Below, piece by piece: positions 47,310 through 58,416 of a stretch of DNA of 64,000 nt. Location: the NCBI RefSeq assembly GCF_016906535.1, contig NC_057383.1:310001-374000 (forward strand), read 5' to 3'. The DNA comes from Rhizoctonia solani. Its lineage: Eukaryota > Basidiomycota > Agaricomycetes > Cantharellales > Ceratobasidiaceae. Both the position numbers and the translations under genes were made by a program. The notes beneath the pieces were generated by a model that was given only the letters and a program-made list of their open reading frames with translations, was not told the origin of the DNA and searched no databases. Positions within the stretch are counted from its first letter, which is position 1. Every line of letters begins with the position of its first letter.

Positions 47310-48659
47310 ATGGCAACCCGCTCCCGGACAGCCTCTCAAGCCCAATCCCCGTTTGATCAAGGATACATGGAACCCCAGCTTCTGCCAACCACCCCTGTTG
47401 AGTATGGCAAAGTCTCCCTTGAACGAGTCACACGACTCCTCCTTGGCCTACTTAGCCAAGTCAAACGTCTCAAGCAAGAAATTGCAGAAATCAAAGAAGC
47501 AGGGGTTGAGACCCAAACAAACGTTGAAAACATCTCCCAAACCGTCGATGTTGTCAAGGATGGTCTCAAGTCCCTCCAGCTCCAAGGCCCCCGCACACCA
47601 GAAGGGCCCCAACCCAAGGCAGTGGAAGAAACGCCACGCCCCCTACCAAAAGCTGAGCCTATTGGATTGGCTAGTGGGACCCCCTTCTGGTCAGAACCCT
47701 CTAGGGCCTCAGGGCTTGCCCAGCCAACCCCAAGGAGAGCCGTACCCCTGCAAGTCCCGTCTCCCCCTCCATCTCTGCGTCTCCAATCCCCAATTGGAGC
47801 ACCTGCCCCTCCACCTCCGGCTCCAGCCGCCGCCTATCCTGCCCCAGTCAAAATAGACCACCCAGATGCCTATACAGGCAAGATCGGGAGTGAAGCCAAA
47901 CAATGGCTCACAAGGATGTTGGCCTGGACCCAATTGAATTCCCGCATGTTCCCCACAGACCAAGAGGTCTTATCATTCCTTCTCATGAACATGAAGGATT
48001 CCGCGGGAGCATGGGCCCATCCACACCTCAACCAGCTTGGGTCACACCAAGCCATCATCCAAACGGTTGAAGGTTTCAAACTGGAGTTCCTGGCAGCGTT
48101 TGGCAACCCTGATGCCACAAGGGCCGCCAAGCGGAAAATAACCTCTCTCACCCAATCCGGCACATGCGCGGATTATATTACAAAGTTCAGGACCCTAGCA
48201 ATGGAACTGGACTGGAACAACGCGGCTCTCCGAGGCCAGTTTGCCCGTGGCCTCCACTGGGAGGTCAGCCGACAAATCGCAACCCGCAAGCACCGCCCCC
48301 GTACCCTCCTCAAGCTGCAGAACGCAGCGCTCGTCATTGACAACGCCCTCCGCAAAGAGCGTGCTAGCCACCCACCAAGGGATAATAAGCCTAGCAAACA
48401 ATCTAACCCCGCAAGGGGGACAAGTACCGGCCAGTCCACGACCGGTTCAAAGAAACTCTCCAACAACCCAAATTTTGTGTCGGAAGAGGAACGCAATCGC
48501 CGCCGCGCCGCTGGCGCCTGTATCAAATGCGGCAAAATGGGCCACAAGTTTGCGGAATGCCGCACGGGCTGGAAGGCTACCCCTATAGAGGACAAGGGGA
48601 AAGCCAAGGAAACCGCCAAGATTGGCAAAGACTCCAAGTACCAATCGGGAAAAGAGTAA
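47310..48659 (+). CDS. Gag polyprotein, copy III, intact
   Basis: 449 aa, ATG 47310 to TAA 48657-48659, no disruption. Coiled coil at about residues 40-90 (LERVTRLLLGLLSQVKRLKQ), a Pro-rich spacer, a capsid region at about 190-370 (KQWLTRMLAWTQLN, FLAAFGNPDATRAAK, GLHWEVSRQIATRK), then the zinc knuckle CIKCGKMGHKFAEC (CX2CX4HX4C). It would form the virus-like particle and bind element RNA. It ends beside a -1 slippery site leading into pol. Confidence 0.9.
   Translation: MATRSRTASQAQSPFDQGYMEPQLLPTTPVEYGKVSLERVTRLLLGLLSQVKRLKQEIAEIKEAGVETQTNVENISQTVDVVKDGLKSLQLQGPRTPEGPQPKAVEETPRPLPKAEPIGLASGTPFWSEPSRASGLAQPTPRRAVPLQVPSPPPSLRLQSPIGAPAPPPPAPAAAYPAPVKIDHPDAYTGKIGSEAKQWLTRMLAWTQLNSRMFPTDQEVLSFLLMNMKDSAGAWAHPHLNQLGSHQAIIQTVEGFKLEFLAAFGNPDATRAAKRKITSLTQSGTCADYITKFRTLAMELDWNNAALRGQFARGLHWEVSRQIATRKHRPRTLLKLQNAALVIDNALRKERASHPPRDNKPSKQSNPARGTSTGQSTTGSKKLSNNPNFVSEEERNRRRAAGACIKCGKMGHKFAECRTGWKATPIEDKGKAKETAKIGKDSKYQSGKE
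48647..48653 (+). promoter_or_regulatory. GGGAAAA slippery site, copy III gag-pol
   Basis: Reads G GGA AAA GAG TAA in gag frame. A -1 slip gives RVRVPAAARKDPKD and leads straight into protease. The GC-rich stretch just downstream could form a stimulatory structure; not tested. Confidence 0.55.
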
Positions 48660-51258
48660 GGGTACCTGCTGCCGCGCGCAAGGACCCCAAGGACTCTGGG
48701 CTCATTGAAATTTGTAATATATCTAATAGTAACAATAGAATCTCCCCCCTGTTCACAATTTTGATTAAACCAGAGAATCAAGCGGAACACTTAGAAGTCC
48801 TGATAGATTCAGGCGCCACATTGTCCTTCCTCCATCCCCGTACCGCTGAGGCATTACGCCTTCCCCTCATAGACCTCCCAACCCCCCGCACCGTCACTAT
48901 GCTCAATGGGTCAAGCCCCCAGGCTGGAAAGATTTGGAAGAAGGCTCATCTAACCTTCCTAATTGATGACAAACGCATGACAGAAACCTTCCTAATCTGT
49001 AACACTGGAATGCACGCTGCCATCCTAGGGATCAGATGGCTGGAAACGCACAATCCCGAAATTGACTGGAACTTGCGGACTCTATCCTTCCCTCACAACC
49101 CGCCAGAACACGTGGCCATTGCCAAGGAAGAAGAAGCTGACCAAAACCCTTTAGAAGGAGTACCCTCCAAATACCATCAGTACGCCAGGGTATTTGGAGA
49201 AGAAGAATTCAATAAGCTTCCTCCCCACAGGCACTACAATATTGGCATTGAACTTACAGAAGAGGGACCCCTGAACTCCCCCCTCTACAGCATGACCGAC
49301 GCCGAGTCTGCCACGCCAACCCAACCAAACCCTATTTCCTAGAAACAGACGCCTTGGGAGCAGCACTAGGTTCCATACTCAGCCAACAACAGGAAGACGG
49401 CCGTCTTCACCCGCTAGGCTTCCTATCTGAGTCATTTAAGGGAGCCAAGCAGAACTATGACACCCATGACAAGGAACTCTTAGCCATCATCCGCTCCTTT
49501 GAGTACTGGCGCATCTTCTTGGAGGGATCCACCCACCCTGTCACCGTATTCACGGACCACCGCAATTTGGAATATTGGAAGGAGTCCCGAACATTCAATC
49601 GTCGCCACGCTTGATGGCACCTACTATTAGCAGGATACAACTTCCAAATTGTCTACCGCCCAGGAAAGCAGTCCGGAAAGCCTGATGCCCTCTCACGACG
49701 TGCTGATCATGCCAACATTCCACCCGCCGCCCAGACCATGCTCCCTGACCCTGTATTTGCCAACGTGGCCCTGGTAACTCCCGAGAAGGAACTCCAACGC
49801 CAGATTGAGGCTGCCTTAGACCAAGACGAATCCCTGGAGGAAATACTACAATTCCTCCAAAATGAGTCAAAGGCCCCACCATCAATAAAACGTGCCTTTA
49901 AGGATTACGAAATGGAAGCAGGCTTGCTATCCTACCAAGGGAGAATTGTGGTACCGGACGTTGGAACATTGAGGACGGACCTACTGCGCATATTCCACGA
50001 CAGCCCTCTAGCGGGCCATCCGGGCAGGCAACAAACCCTAGAACTGGTATCCAGGAATTACTACTGGCCTGGCATCCAAGCTGACGCATACTGGCACGTG
50101 GATTCTTGCGAAACATGCCAACGGATCCGGAAACCCAAGTACGCTTCTATCCCACCTCAACCTCTAGAACTCCCATCACGCCCGTGGCAACATGTATCAT
50201 ACAATATGATAGTGGACCTACCCAAAGACGGAAATAGTGACTCTATCCTGGTCATTGTGGATAGCTTTACTAAATACGTGATCCTGGTAGAGTGTTCCAA
50301 GAAGCTCAAAGCCCCGGAGTTGGCAGATCTATTCCTGCGCCACGTGTGGAAACGCTACGGCATGCCTGAGAAAACAGTATCAGACCGCGGACGGGTTTTT
50401 AATAACAAATTCCTGAAGGCCCTGTACCAACGCCTGGGAATAGATCCCCACTTCTCCTCGGCCTACCATCCTCAAAGTGACGGGCAAACAGAGCGTGTAA
50501 ACCCCACGGTTGAACACTTCTTACGGGCCTACTCAGGGGTAAACCAGAAAGACTGGGTCAAGTGGCTGCCAATGGCGGAATTTGCCTACAACAACGCAGT
50601 ACATAGCTCAACAGGCAAATCTCTGTTTAAGGCACTATACGGCTGGGAACCTTCCTTGACTCCAAGTAACGTCCCAACGGACGTCCCTGAGGCAGACAAT
50701 CTAGCAACCCAAATGGAATCACAATGGCGGGAAATAGAGGCAGCACTCCGGCAATCAAAGACACGCATGGTGGCCGGAGAAGTAGGAGAACCACTTGAGT
50801 TTGAAATTGGGGAAGAGGCCTGGCTAGACGCCAAAAACGTGAAGCTAAAGACCCTGAGTCTGAAGCTAACTGAACAACGCCTAGGCCCCTTCAAAGTAAC
50901 CAAGAAAATCTCCAACAGAGCATACCGCCTAGAACTTCCGCCAACAATGAGAATCCACAATAATTTCTATGTAGGTCTTCTATCAAAAGTCAAGAGGGAC
51001 AAAAAGCGCAGCTTTGAGAACCGGCCTCCACCTGTCACTGTGGATGGAGAAGAAGAATACGAGGTTGAAGGGATCACAGACATGGAGGAAAGGAACGGAA
51101 AATGGTTTTTTAGGGTAAAATGGAAAGGCTATGGATCAGAGGAAAATACCTGGGAACCAAGGGAAAACCTCAAGAACGCCGAAAAAATCCTAGAAAAATT
51201 TGAAAAAGAAATGAAAAAGAAGGCCCTTGGCGCTGCCAAGGCCCTTAGAGGGGGGCAG
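48654..51258 (+). pseudogene. pol of copy III: protease, RNase H, integrase, chromodomain; RT deleted
   Basis: Protease has LIDSGATLSF (about 48806). At 49308-49316 the frame jumps from MTDAESAT to the segment just before FLETDALGAALGSIL of RNase H, so the RT polymerase is missing and the frame changes. TGA at 49612-49614 replaces Arg in NRRHA..WHLL. From there integrase is open: HVDSCETC zinc motif, catalytic Asp in YNMIVDLP, Asp in VSDRGRVF and Glu in DGQTERVN. The chromodomain reads VKWKGYGSEENTWEP. The frame runs past the polypurine tract into the LTR and stops at 51427-51429. Confidence 0.88.
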
Positions 51259-51841
51259 TGTTGTAGACACACTCAATGCCAGGGAATTTATTCCCATTTT
51301 CTCAAATTTAAACAAAGGCAAACGGACAACATTTTCAATCACGTGACTCCGGCACTTATATCATACAATAAGCGCCAAGCCACGTCCCCATCCGCGCTTA
51401 CTCATCACACAAGCCACCTCCACATATGACATCACCATGACACGTCAGTGACACATATGCATGAGTAAAGGCCGACTGCGGAGCGGGGTTCTTATTTGAT
51501 ACGGTATTGGATATAGTACATTTGTAATTAGCTAGCTTGTAGAATATATAAGGAGGCCAACCAACCATGGTAACACCCAGGTTGATTACCTCTTGTTGCA
51601 TCCCACAACTGTACAAGGGCCTTACAGCCCAGCAATCCCACTTAGTTAACTCAGTCTACACCGCCTTAAGCGGCCTCTGTGTTGTACTTACATAGTTTGC
51701 CAACGCCCATACGGCCTTGGGCATTGTAGTATAGCTGGTCGTTGTTGTAGGATAGCTTGCCACCGCCTTAAGCGGTTTCTACTTAGATACATCCAGCCGC
51801 AAGCGCCCTCTGCCTTGACGTCCTTACAGACGTCTAGGACA
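51259..51841 (+). repeat. 3' LTR of copy III
   Basis: 583 bp, preceded by the polypurine tract GAGGGGGGCAG. Confidence 0.9.
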
Positions 51842-52017
51842 ATAGGTTAAAGTAAGGGGATTGTGTTAGCAGAACTTCTGGGGGCCGGCTACTTAGCTGG
51901 CTGGAGCCTCCTCAATGGATATGAGACAAGGTAAAATCAACTTGGTGGTCCCAAGCAATTTCCCTGCTGTATATATAGACAATGGTGCACTATTTACATG
52001 GTCTGTGCGCGTGAGAA

Positions 52018-52555
52018 TGTCATGCCCTAGAGGCGTGACCACCTTAAAATCCACTAAGTCAAAGAAATAGTGAATATATGCGCTATTTTCATGAAGATTT
52101 ATGGATATATGCATCTTTATGCTATTTAGGCGCTGAGCGCTTATTATGTAATCTCATCACATGACCTTTAGTCATGTGATCTTGTTTTCTTATCTTGGGT
52201 CATGTGACCTTATCTTTGTTATGATGTTTGTACTTGTAATTACTCTTCCCCTTCTCTGTGAATATATAAGGAGGGTTCTGAGAGCCTTAAGCCTCAGAAC
52301 TCAACCTCTTATCCCCATCCCACATCTACTACCCTAAGACATACAATTAAGAGTATTGCCTGAGAGCATACCAGTCCCTGTCAAAGGTTCCTTGCCCTGC
52401 TATCTTTATAGCATTAGTGCACTTTACTATATTGGTCTTGTCCAAACCCTTATCTGGCTTTGCCTTAGAGCATTGTTGGATCCCACTAGCTGATAAGTCC
52501 TATATTAGGCAATAGCTTGTTGGGCTTTACCTTGTGGTAGTTGTCGGCTCTGACA
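52018..52555 (+). repeat. 5' LTR of copy V
   Basis: 538 bp, TGTCATGCCC..GCTCTGACA; TATA box AATATATAAGG at 52261-52271. Confidence 0.93.
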
Positions 52556-52988
52556 TTAGGTCAAGTTCTTCATCACCAACCCTTGTGGGCTATTAGGGTG
52601 TTAGTACTGGCACGACCCATCAAGAACCAGTGATCCAGCATAACCAGATAATAATCAAAACTGGTGATTGTTGCACTAGGGGGTTATTGTTACACGGCTA
52701 GCATTGCAAACGTCCACCCAAGAGTCTGCCACAACTCCTTCTGCGTCACAGACAGTCAAAAACCCGCTTGTGCAAAACCTGCTACTGTATCACGCCCATC
52801 CAAGGCTTGTTGATCAGTTGTAAGGAGCATTCAACGCTAGGTATTGAGACAGTGATTAGCGTAAAAGAATAAACTGTGAGCTTAGTGGGGCCAATCATCT
52901 AGCCTCCCATCTTTCCTAAACTAGTAGTGAAGTCGCCTTATTTAGCAAGGACATTACTTAGTATCTTCCACATCCCTCCTTCTCCACT
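52556..52988 (+). other. 5' leader of copy V
   Basis: Untranslated leader between LTR and gag; no open frame apart from the primer site at its start. Confidence 0.6.
52558..52569 (+). promoter_or_regulatory. Putative primer-binding site of copy V
   Basis: AGGTCAAGTTCT, 2 nt after the LTR, pairs with AGAACTCAACCT at 52296-52307 in the LTR with 10 of 12 pairs; the LTR segment begins about 33 nt after the TATA box, as in family A. Confidence 0.55.
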
Positions 52989-54326
52989 ATGTCGACCCAA
53001 CCTTCCACCTATGTGCATGCCAATCCCAATGCGCTGTCTGTCCCCACCAATATCCAGGAGATACCTGCGTGGGCCCAGGAAATCAAAAACCTCCTCCTGG
53101 CTATGAATCAGAATCTATCTCTGGTCATAGGACAAGCAGCTGCCCATCACACAGATCTAGGCACCACACAGGCTACTCTCAACAACCATGACAGTAGCAT
53201 CACCAATCTTGACGCCCTCATTGTTAAACTTGGGGCTGATATTGCCAAAATAGGCACTGCTGCTGCTTCTGGTTCCTCCCTTGCCTTGGCTACCAAGGCT
53301 CCTAAACTTGCGACGCCAGACAAATTTGACGGGTCAGACAAAAATAAGGCAATCTCTTTCAGAGTTGCTGTATCTCATTATCTCAGGATCTCATATCCTG
53401 GCTCAACAGTGGATGAGCAAATCGCTTTTATCATTTCCTGCCTGGATGGCAAGGCCCATGAGTGGCTTGAGCCCTACCTGGAAGAGGACGTTGTTAAAGG
53501 GAATCCTGTCTCTTGGCTCCACAATCTGGATGCCTTCTGGCTGCAATTCAATGCACGCTGGAATGTCCAAAATAGGACAGAGAACTTCTGCGCCAAGCTG
53601 CGCACCCTCAAACAAACCAAGGGAGTCCAAGACTATTACAAGGACTTCCAGACCTATTCTCAAGGTCTTGGTTACAACAACCCCTCTCTTAGGGACATGT
53701 TCTATGATGGCCTGTCCCACAAAATTAAGGAAACTCTCATGGTTCAAGATTATGACCATGCAGATGCCTCAGTCACTCTTGCAACTCTTGCAGAGAAGGC
53801 CCTTAAGGTGGATCAGCGCCTAGAGCAGTTTGCGGCCCAGCACAAGGGTTCCTCCTCCTCTTCAAACCAATCTGGAAGCAAATCCAGCACCTCTACGTCA
53901 GCAGCAGCCCAGGGAGCGCCTAGGGATAAACTGTCTGTTGGGGAACAGGTGTATGCGATTGTGGATGGAAAGGCTAAGAAGGGGGTTCTACAAAAGGTTG
54001 GCCAAAATGCCAAGGGAATGGCAGTTCCAATTGTCAAGTGGAATGATGGCACCACCATGGATGTTACCTTTAAATCTCTTAAAAAGGATAACCACCCTGC
54101 CACTGCCACCTCTTCCACTGCTCCCAAGGCTTCCTCCTCCTCCTCCTCGCGCAACTCTGGTCCTTCACCAATGGACTTAGACTCTGCCTCATCTAAAGGC
54201 AAAAAACCAATTACATGCGCAACATGTGGAGGTAGGGGACACTATGCCAACCAATGCCCCTCCAAATCCTACTCTGGCCATGAGGCCCACATCTCTGAGG
54301 ATGAGTCGGAAAATGGGGACCTCTGA
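52989..54326 (+). CDS. Gag polyprotein, copy V
   Basis: 445 aa, intact. Helical N-terminus, capsid region at about 125-270 (SFRVAVSHYLRISYPGS, RDMFYDGLSHKIKETLM), a Ser-rich linker, a small SH3-like or tudor-like stretch (VGEQVYAIVDGKAKKGVLQK), then the zinc knuckle CATCGGRGHYANQC. It packages element RNA. Confidence 0.9.
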   Translation: MSTQPSTYVHANPNALSVPTNIQEIPAWAQEIKNLLLAMNQNLSLVIGQAAAHHTDLGTTQATLNNHDSSITNLDALIVKLGADIAKIGTAAASGSSLALATKAPKLATPDKFDGSDKNKAISFRVAVSHYLRISYPGSTVDEQIAFIISCLDGKAHEWLEPYLEEDVVKGNPVSWLHNLDAFWLQFNARWNVQNRTENFCAKLRTLKQTKGVQDYYKDFQTYSQGLGYNNPSLRDMFYDGLSHKIKETLMVQDYDHADASVTLATLAEKALKVDQRLEQFAAQHKGSSSSSNQSGSKSSTSTSAAAQGAPRDKLSVGEQVYAIVDGKAKKGVLQKVGQNAKGMAVPIVKWNDGTTMDVTFKSLKKDNHPATATSSTAPKASSSSSSRNSGPSPMDLDSASSKGKKPITCATCGGRGHYANQCPSKSYSGHEAHISEDESENGDL

Positions 54327-54471
54327 ACACTAATGGGAACAGTGTATCAGAGGGAAATAATGGACATTTAGATAGCTTGGAAATCTTTTCTGTAAATAAT
54401 ATATCTCCTTTAAATATATTTTTCAAGCATCTTGCGTTCAACAAGTTCCCAACCCTAAGGTTACCAAGAAA

Positions 54472-57400
54472 ATGAAGCCCTTCTTTGGATGGGCTATGAT
54501 TGATTCAGGTGCATCATCTTGCTTTATACACAAGGACTTGATCAAACAATATGGTATACCTACTACAAAAAAGTCTGTACCACGTCGCCTTAAAGTGATT
54601 GATGGAAGAGACATTAGTTCTGGTTTGGTAGATTCAGAATGTATATTTACTTTAGAATTAGGTAGTCATAAAGAGGTTCTGAAATGTAACGTAGCTGATA
54701 TAGGTAAACATAGCATAGTCCTTGGAATGTCCTGGCTCAAGTTACACAACCCTACTATAGACTGGCCTAATAAGCGTATTACTTTTAATTCTCAATATTG
54801 TAACAACACTTGTCTTTCTGTTTCTAATTCTATCCTGGGAAATGTCGGTGGGACTTCTAACCACCTTGAAGGCATACCAGAAGACTTAGGAGGTGTCAAG
54901 GTAATTGAACCTCTTGAAGGCATCCCTAGGGAAACTGGAGGTACTGTGGACTCTCCACTTGAAAGTATCCCAGTAGAACTGCGCAATTTTGCGGAGGTAT
55001 TTTCTGAGGACATGAAGGTGACGGAACTGCCGCTGCACCGTCCTTTTGATTTAGGGATTGATTTAATCGATCCTGATAAACCTGTTAAGGCTATGGTATA
55101 CCCCTTGAAGGCATCTGATGATGAGGAACTTAGAAAACTCCTTAAAGAACAATTGGACAAAGGATTGATTTGCCCATCCAAGTCCAAATATGGTTCCCCA
55201 GTTCACTTTGTCAACAAGAAAAATGGGAAAAGGCGTATGGTTGTGGATTATAGATCCCTAAATGCAAATACAGTCAAGAATGCGTACCCTCTACCTCTAA
55301 TACAGTCTCTCATTGAGAAACTAAGGGGCGCAAAATACTTTTCCACCATTGACCTGAAATCTGGATATAACTTGGTCCGGATAAAGGAAGGTGATGAATG
55401 GAAGACTGCGTTTAAAACCAAATATGGCCTGTTTGAATACCTAGTCATGCCCTTTGGGTTATGCAACGCTCCTGCTGCATTTCAGCACTTCATGAATGAG
55501 ATATTTAGGGACATATTGGACGTCTATGTAGTAGTATATCTAGACGACATCCTAATATTCTCAGAAAGCAGGGAATTACACACAAAACATCTCCAAGAGG
55601 TACTGAAAAGGCTGCAAGACAATGCATGCTACTGTAACCTGGAGAAGTGTAATTTCTATGCATCTGAAGTAGATTACCTTGGTGTCATTGCCAATGGTGA
55701 AGGAGTGAAAGCAGACCCCAAGAAAATCACTCAAGCGGTTGATTGGGCAACACCACACTCTGTCAAAGGGGTTCAAGAGTTTTTGGGCTTTATAAATTTC
55801 TATAGACGCTTCATACATAACTTCTCAAAATTGGCACAACCCTTATACCAACTACTCCAAAAGAATATACCTTGGGAGTGGGGTGAACGCCAAGAAGAGT
55901 CTTTTAAAGCTCTTAAACAGGCTCTAATTGAATCCCCTGTCTTAATCCAACCCAATCCATACAAGGAGTTTTTCCTTGAGTGTGACGCCTCTGATTTTGC
56001 AACGGGCGCGGTCCTTAATCAAAAGGGCAGTGATGATAAATTACACCCGGTTGCATTCCTATCAAAATCCCTAGCACCTGCTGAAAGAAACTATGATATC
56101 TTTGATAAAGAGTTACTAGCAGTAGTAAGGGCTTTAAAGGAATGGCGTCACCTGCTGGAAGGAACAGTAATCCCTGTCAAAATACTGACAGACCATAAAA
56201 ATTTGGAGTACTTCCAGACAAAAAGGGATCTGAACCAAAGGCAGTTAAGGTGGATGGGATTTTTGGCAGATTACAACTATAGGATTGTGTATAGGCCGGG
56301 CGCACAGAATAGAAAAGCAGATATTCTCTCTCGCCGTGAAGACCACAAGTCTGCGGTTAAAGAGGGGGGTGAAACCCCTGTGCTCATAAGCCCAGAGCTT
56401 TTTATTGCAGCTATCCAAACAGATAGTGACCTTAATGATCTAATAAGGGACGCTCTGCATGATGATAAAGCTGTATACAAAATCCTTAAATCCTTGGAAG
56501 AGGACATACCTGTTAAAGGATGGAAACTTGATAATGGCTTACTCTACTATCATGACCGGATTTATGTCCCTAATGAGCCAGAAATCAGGAAAGCCATCTT
56601 AGAAAGCAGGCATGATAACCCTTCCACTGGGCACCCAGGACAGTTCAGAACCCTAGACCTCCTTTCAAGGGATTACTACTGGTCAGGGATGAAACAATCT
56701 GTAACAAAATATGTCCAAGCATGCAATTCATGCATACGTAGCAAACACTCCAACCGGGCTCCTGAAGGTCTCCTTCAAAACATAGATTTACCCAATAAGC
56801 CCTGGGAGGAAATAACGTATGACTTGATTGTAGGACTCCCCACCTCAGAAGGATATGATGCAATATTAACAGTAGTGGACCGATTATCCAAAATGGTTCA
56901 TTTTATACCAACGCACTCTGATGCTACTGCTGTTGATGTTGCAAACCTCTTTGTATCCTTTGTGTGGAAGTTACATGGGTTACCCAGGAAAACCATTTCG
57001 GACCGAGGCCCCCAATTTAATGCAAAATTCCTGAGACAAGTCTACAAGCGGTTGGGGATAGAACCACATTTCTCCACTGCATACAGACCACAAGTTGATG
57101 GACAAAGTGAACGCTTAAACCAGTTTGTGGAAATTTACCTACGCCACTACATCAACTATAGACAAACAGACTGGGTTGCATCACTACCACTTGCGGAATT
57201 TGCATACAATAATGGGAAACACTCAGGCTCCAAACACTCTCCCTTCTACATGTGCTATGGTTATAATCCAGACTTCACAGTTGGAAACACCAAGGAAAGC
57301 CATGTCCCCCAAGCTGACGACCTAGCAGACTTCCTGAAAGAAATCCAAACTGAAGCAAAAGCTGCTTTAGAAATTGCTGCAAGACAAAATGCGCAATACT

Positions 57401-57867
57401 ATGATTTAAACAGAAGGGAAGCAACCAAGCTGGAAGTTGGTGATAAAGTTTATTTGAGTAGTGCCAACATCAAAACTTCAAGGCCTTCCCATAAGCTAGA
57501 ACATAAGCGATTGGGGCCCTACAAGGTCTTGGAGAAAATTGGCAGGAACTCTTATAAACTGGATCTCCCTAAATCCATGAAAGTCCATCCTGTCTTCAAC
57601 ATTGCCCTATTACACAAAAAGCCAGTAGACAAGTATGACCGTGATCCAGTTCCACTCCCCCCAGTTGTCACAGCTGATGGAGAAGAGGAATATACTGTTG
57701 AAAGGATCCTAGACTCCAAGAAAGTGGGTTGACAAGTCAAATACTTGGTTAAATGGAAAGGGTATGGACCAGAGGATAACACATGGGAGCCCAAGGCCCA
57801 CTTAGCCAATGCCCCTGAAAAATTGGCTAAGTTTCACCGTGAACATCCAGAGGCAGCTGGACCTTAA
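54472..57867 (+). CDS. Pol polyprotein, copy V, with one premature TGA
   Basis: ATG 54472; the frame is open back to 54400. Order: aspartic protease ([10 protein letters not shown]), RT ([25 protein letters not shown], intact YLDDILIF), RNase H ([24 protein letters not shown]), integrase zinc region (CNSCIRSK) and DDE core ([26 protein letters not shown]), then chromodomain. TGA at 57730-57732 follows DSKKVG; beyond it the same frame gives [20 protein letters not shown] and ends at TAA 57865-57867. The stop removes most of the chromodomain, which guides integration to marked chromatin. gag ends 145 nt upstream in another frame, so how pol is expressed is unclear. Catalytic parts look functional. 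Confidence 0.9.
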
Positions 57868-57878
57868 CAGGGGGGAAG

Positions 57879-58416
57879 TGTCATGCCCTAGAGGCGTGAC
57901 CACCTTAAAATCCACTAAGTCAAAGAAATAGTGAATATATGCGCTATTTTCATGAAGATTTATGGATATATGCATCTTTATGCTATTTAGGCGCTGAGCG
58001 CTTATTATGTAATCTCATCACATGACCTTTAGTCATGTGATCTTGTTTTCTTATCTTGGGTCATGTGACCTTATCTTTGTTATGATGTTTGTACTTGTAA
58101 TTACTCTTCCCCTTCTCTGTGAATATATAAGGAGGGTTCTGAGAGCCTTAAGCCTCAGAACTCAACCTCTTATCCCCATCCCACATCTACTACCCTAAGA
58201 CATACAATTAAGAGTATTGCCTGAGAGCATACCAGTCCCTGTCAAAGGTTCCTTGCCCTGCTATCTTTATAGCATTAGTGCACTTTACTATATTGGTCTT
58301 GTCCAAACCCTTATCTGGCTTTGCCTTAGAGCATTGTTGGATCCCACTAGCTGATAAGTCCTATATTAGGCAATAGCTTGTTGGGCTTTACCTTGTGGTA
58401 GTTGTCGGCTCTGACA
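57879..58416 (+). repeat. 3' LTR of copy V
   Basis: 538 bp, preceded by the polypurine tract AGGGGGGAAG at 57869-57878. Confidence 0.93.

Larger units (their letters stand above)
46239..51841 (+). mobile_element. Gypsy copy III (family A), RT domain deleted
   Basis: 5603 bp, two 583-bp LTRs, TSD ATAGG (46234-46238 and 51842-51846). gag is intact, protease is intact, the RT polymerase is missing, RNase H has one stop, integrase and chromodomain are open. It probably needs RT from another copy. Confidence 0.92.
52018..58416 (+). mobile_element. Gypsy copy V (family C), complete and young
   Basis: 6399 bp with two 538-bp LTRs that look identical, TSD GAGAA (52013-52017 and 58417-58421). It carries gag and pol with all motifs, interrupted only by one TGA in the chromodomain. 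Inserted in a family B solo LTR. Confidence 0.95.

Noticed and set aside
51241..51429. Functional C-terminal extension of Pol into the 3' LTR of copy III
   Set aside because: Likely caused by one G fewer in the polypurine run; copy II, with one more G, stops at the LTR edge.
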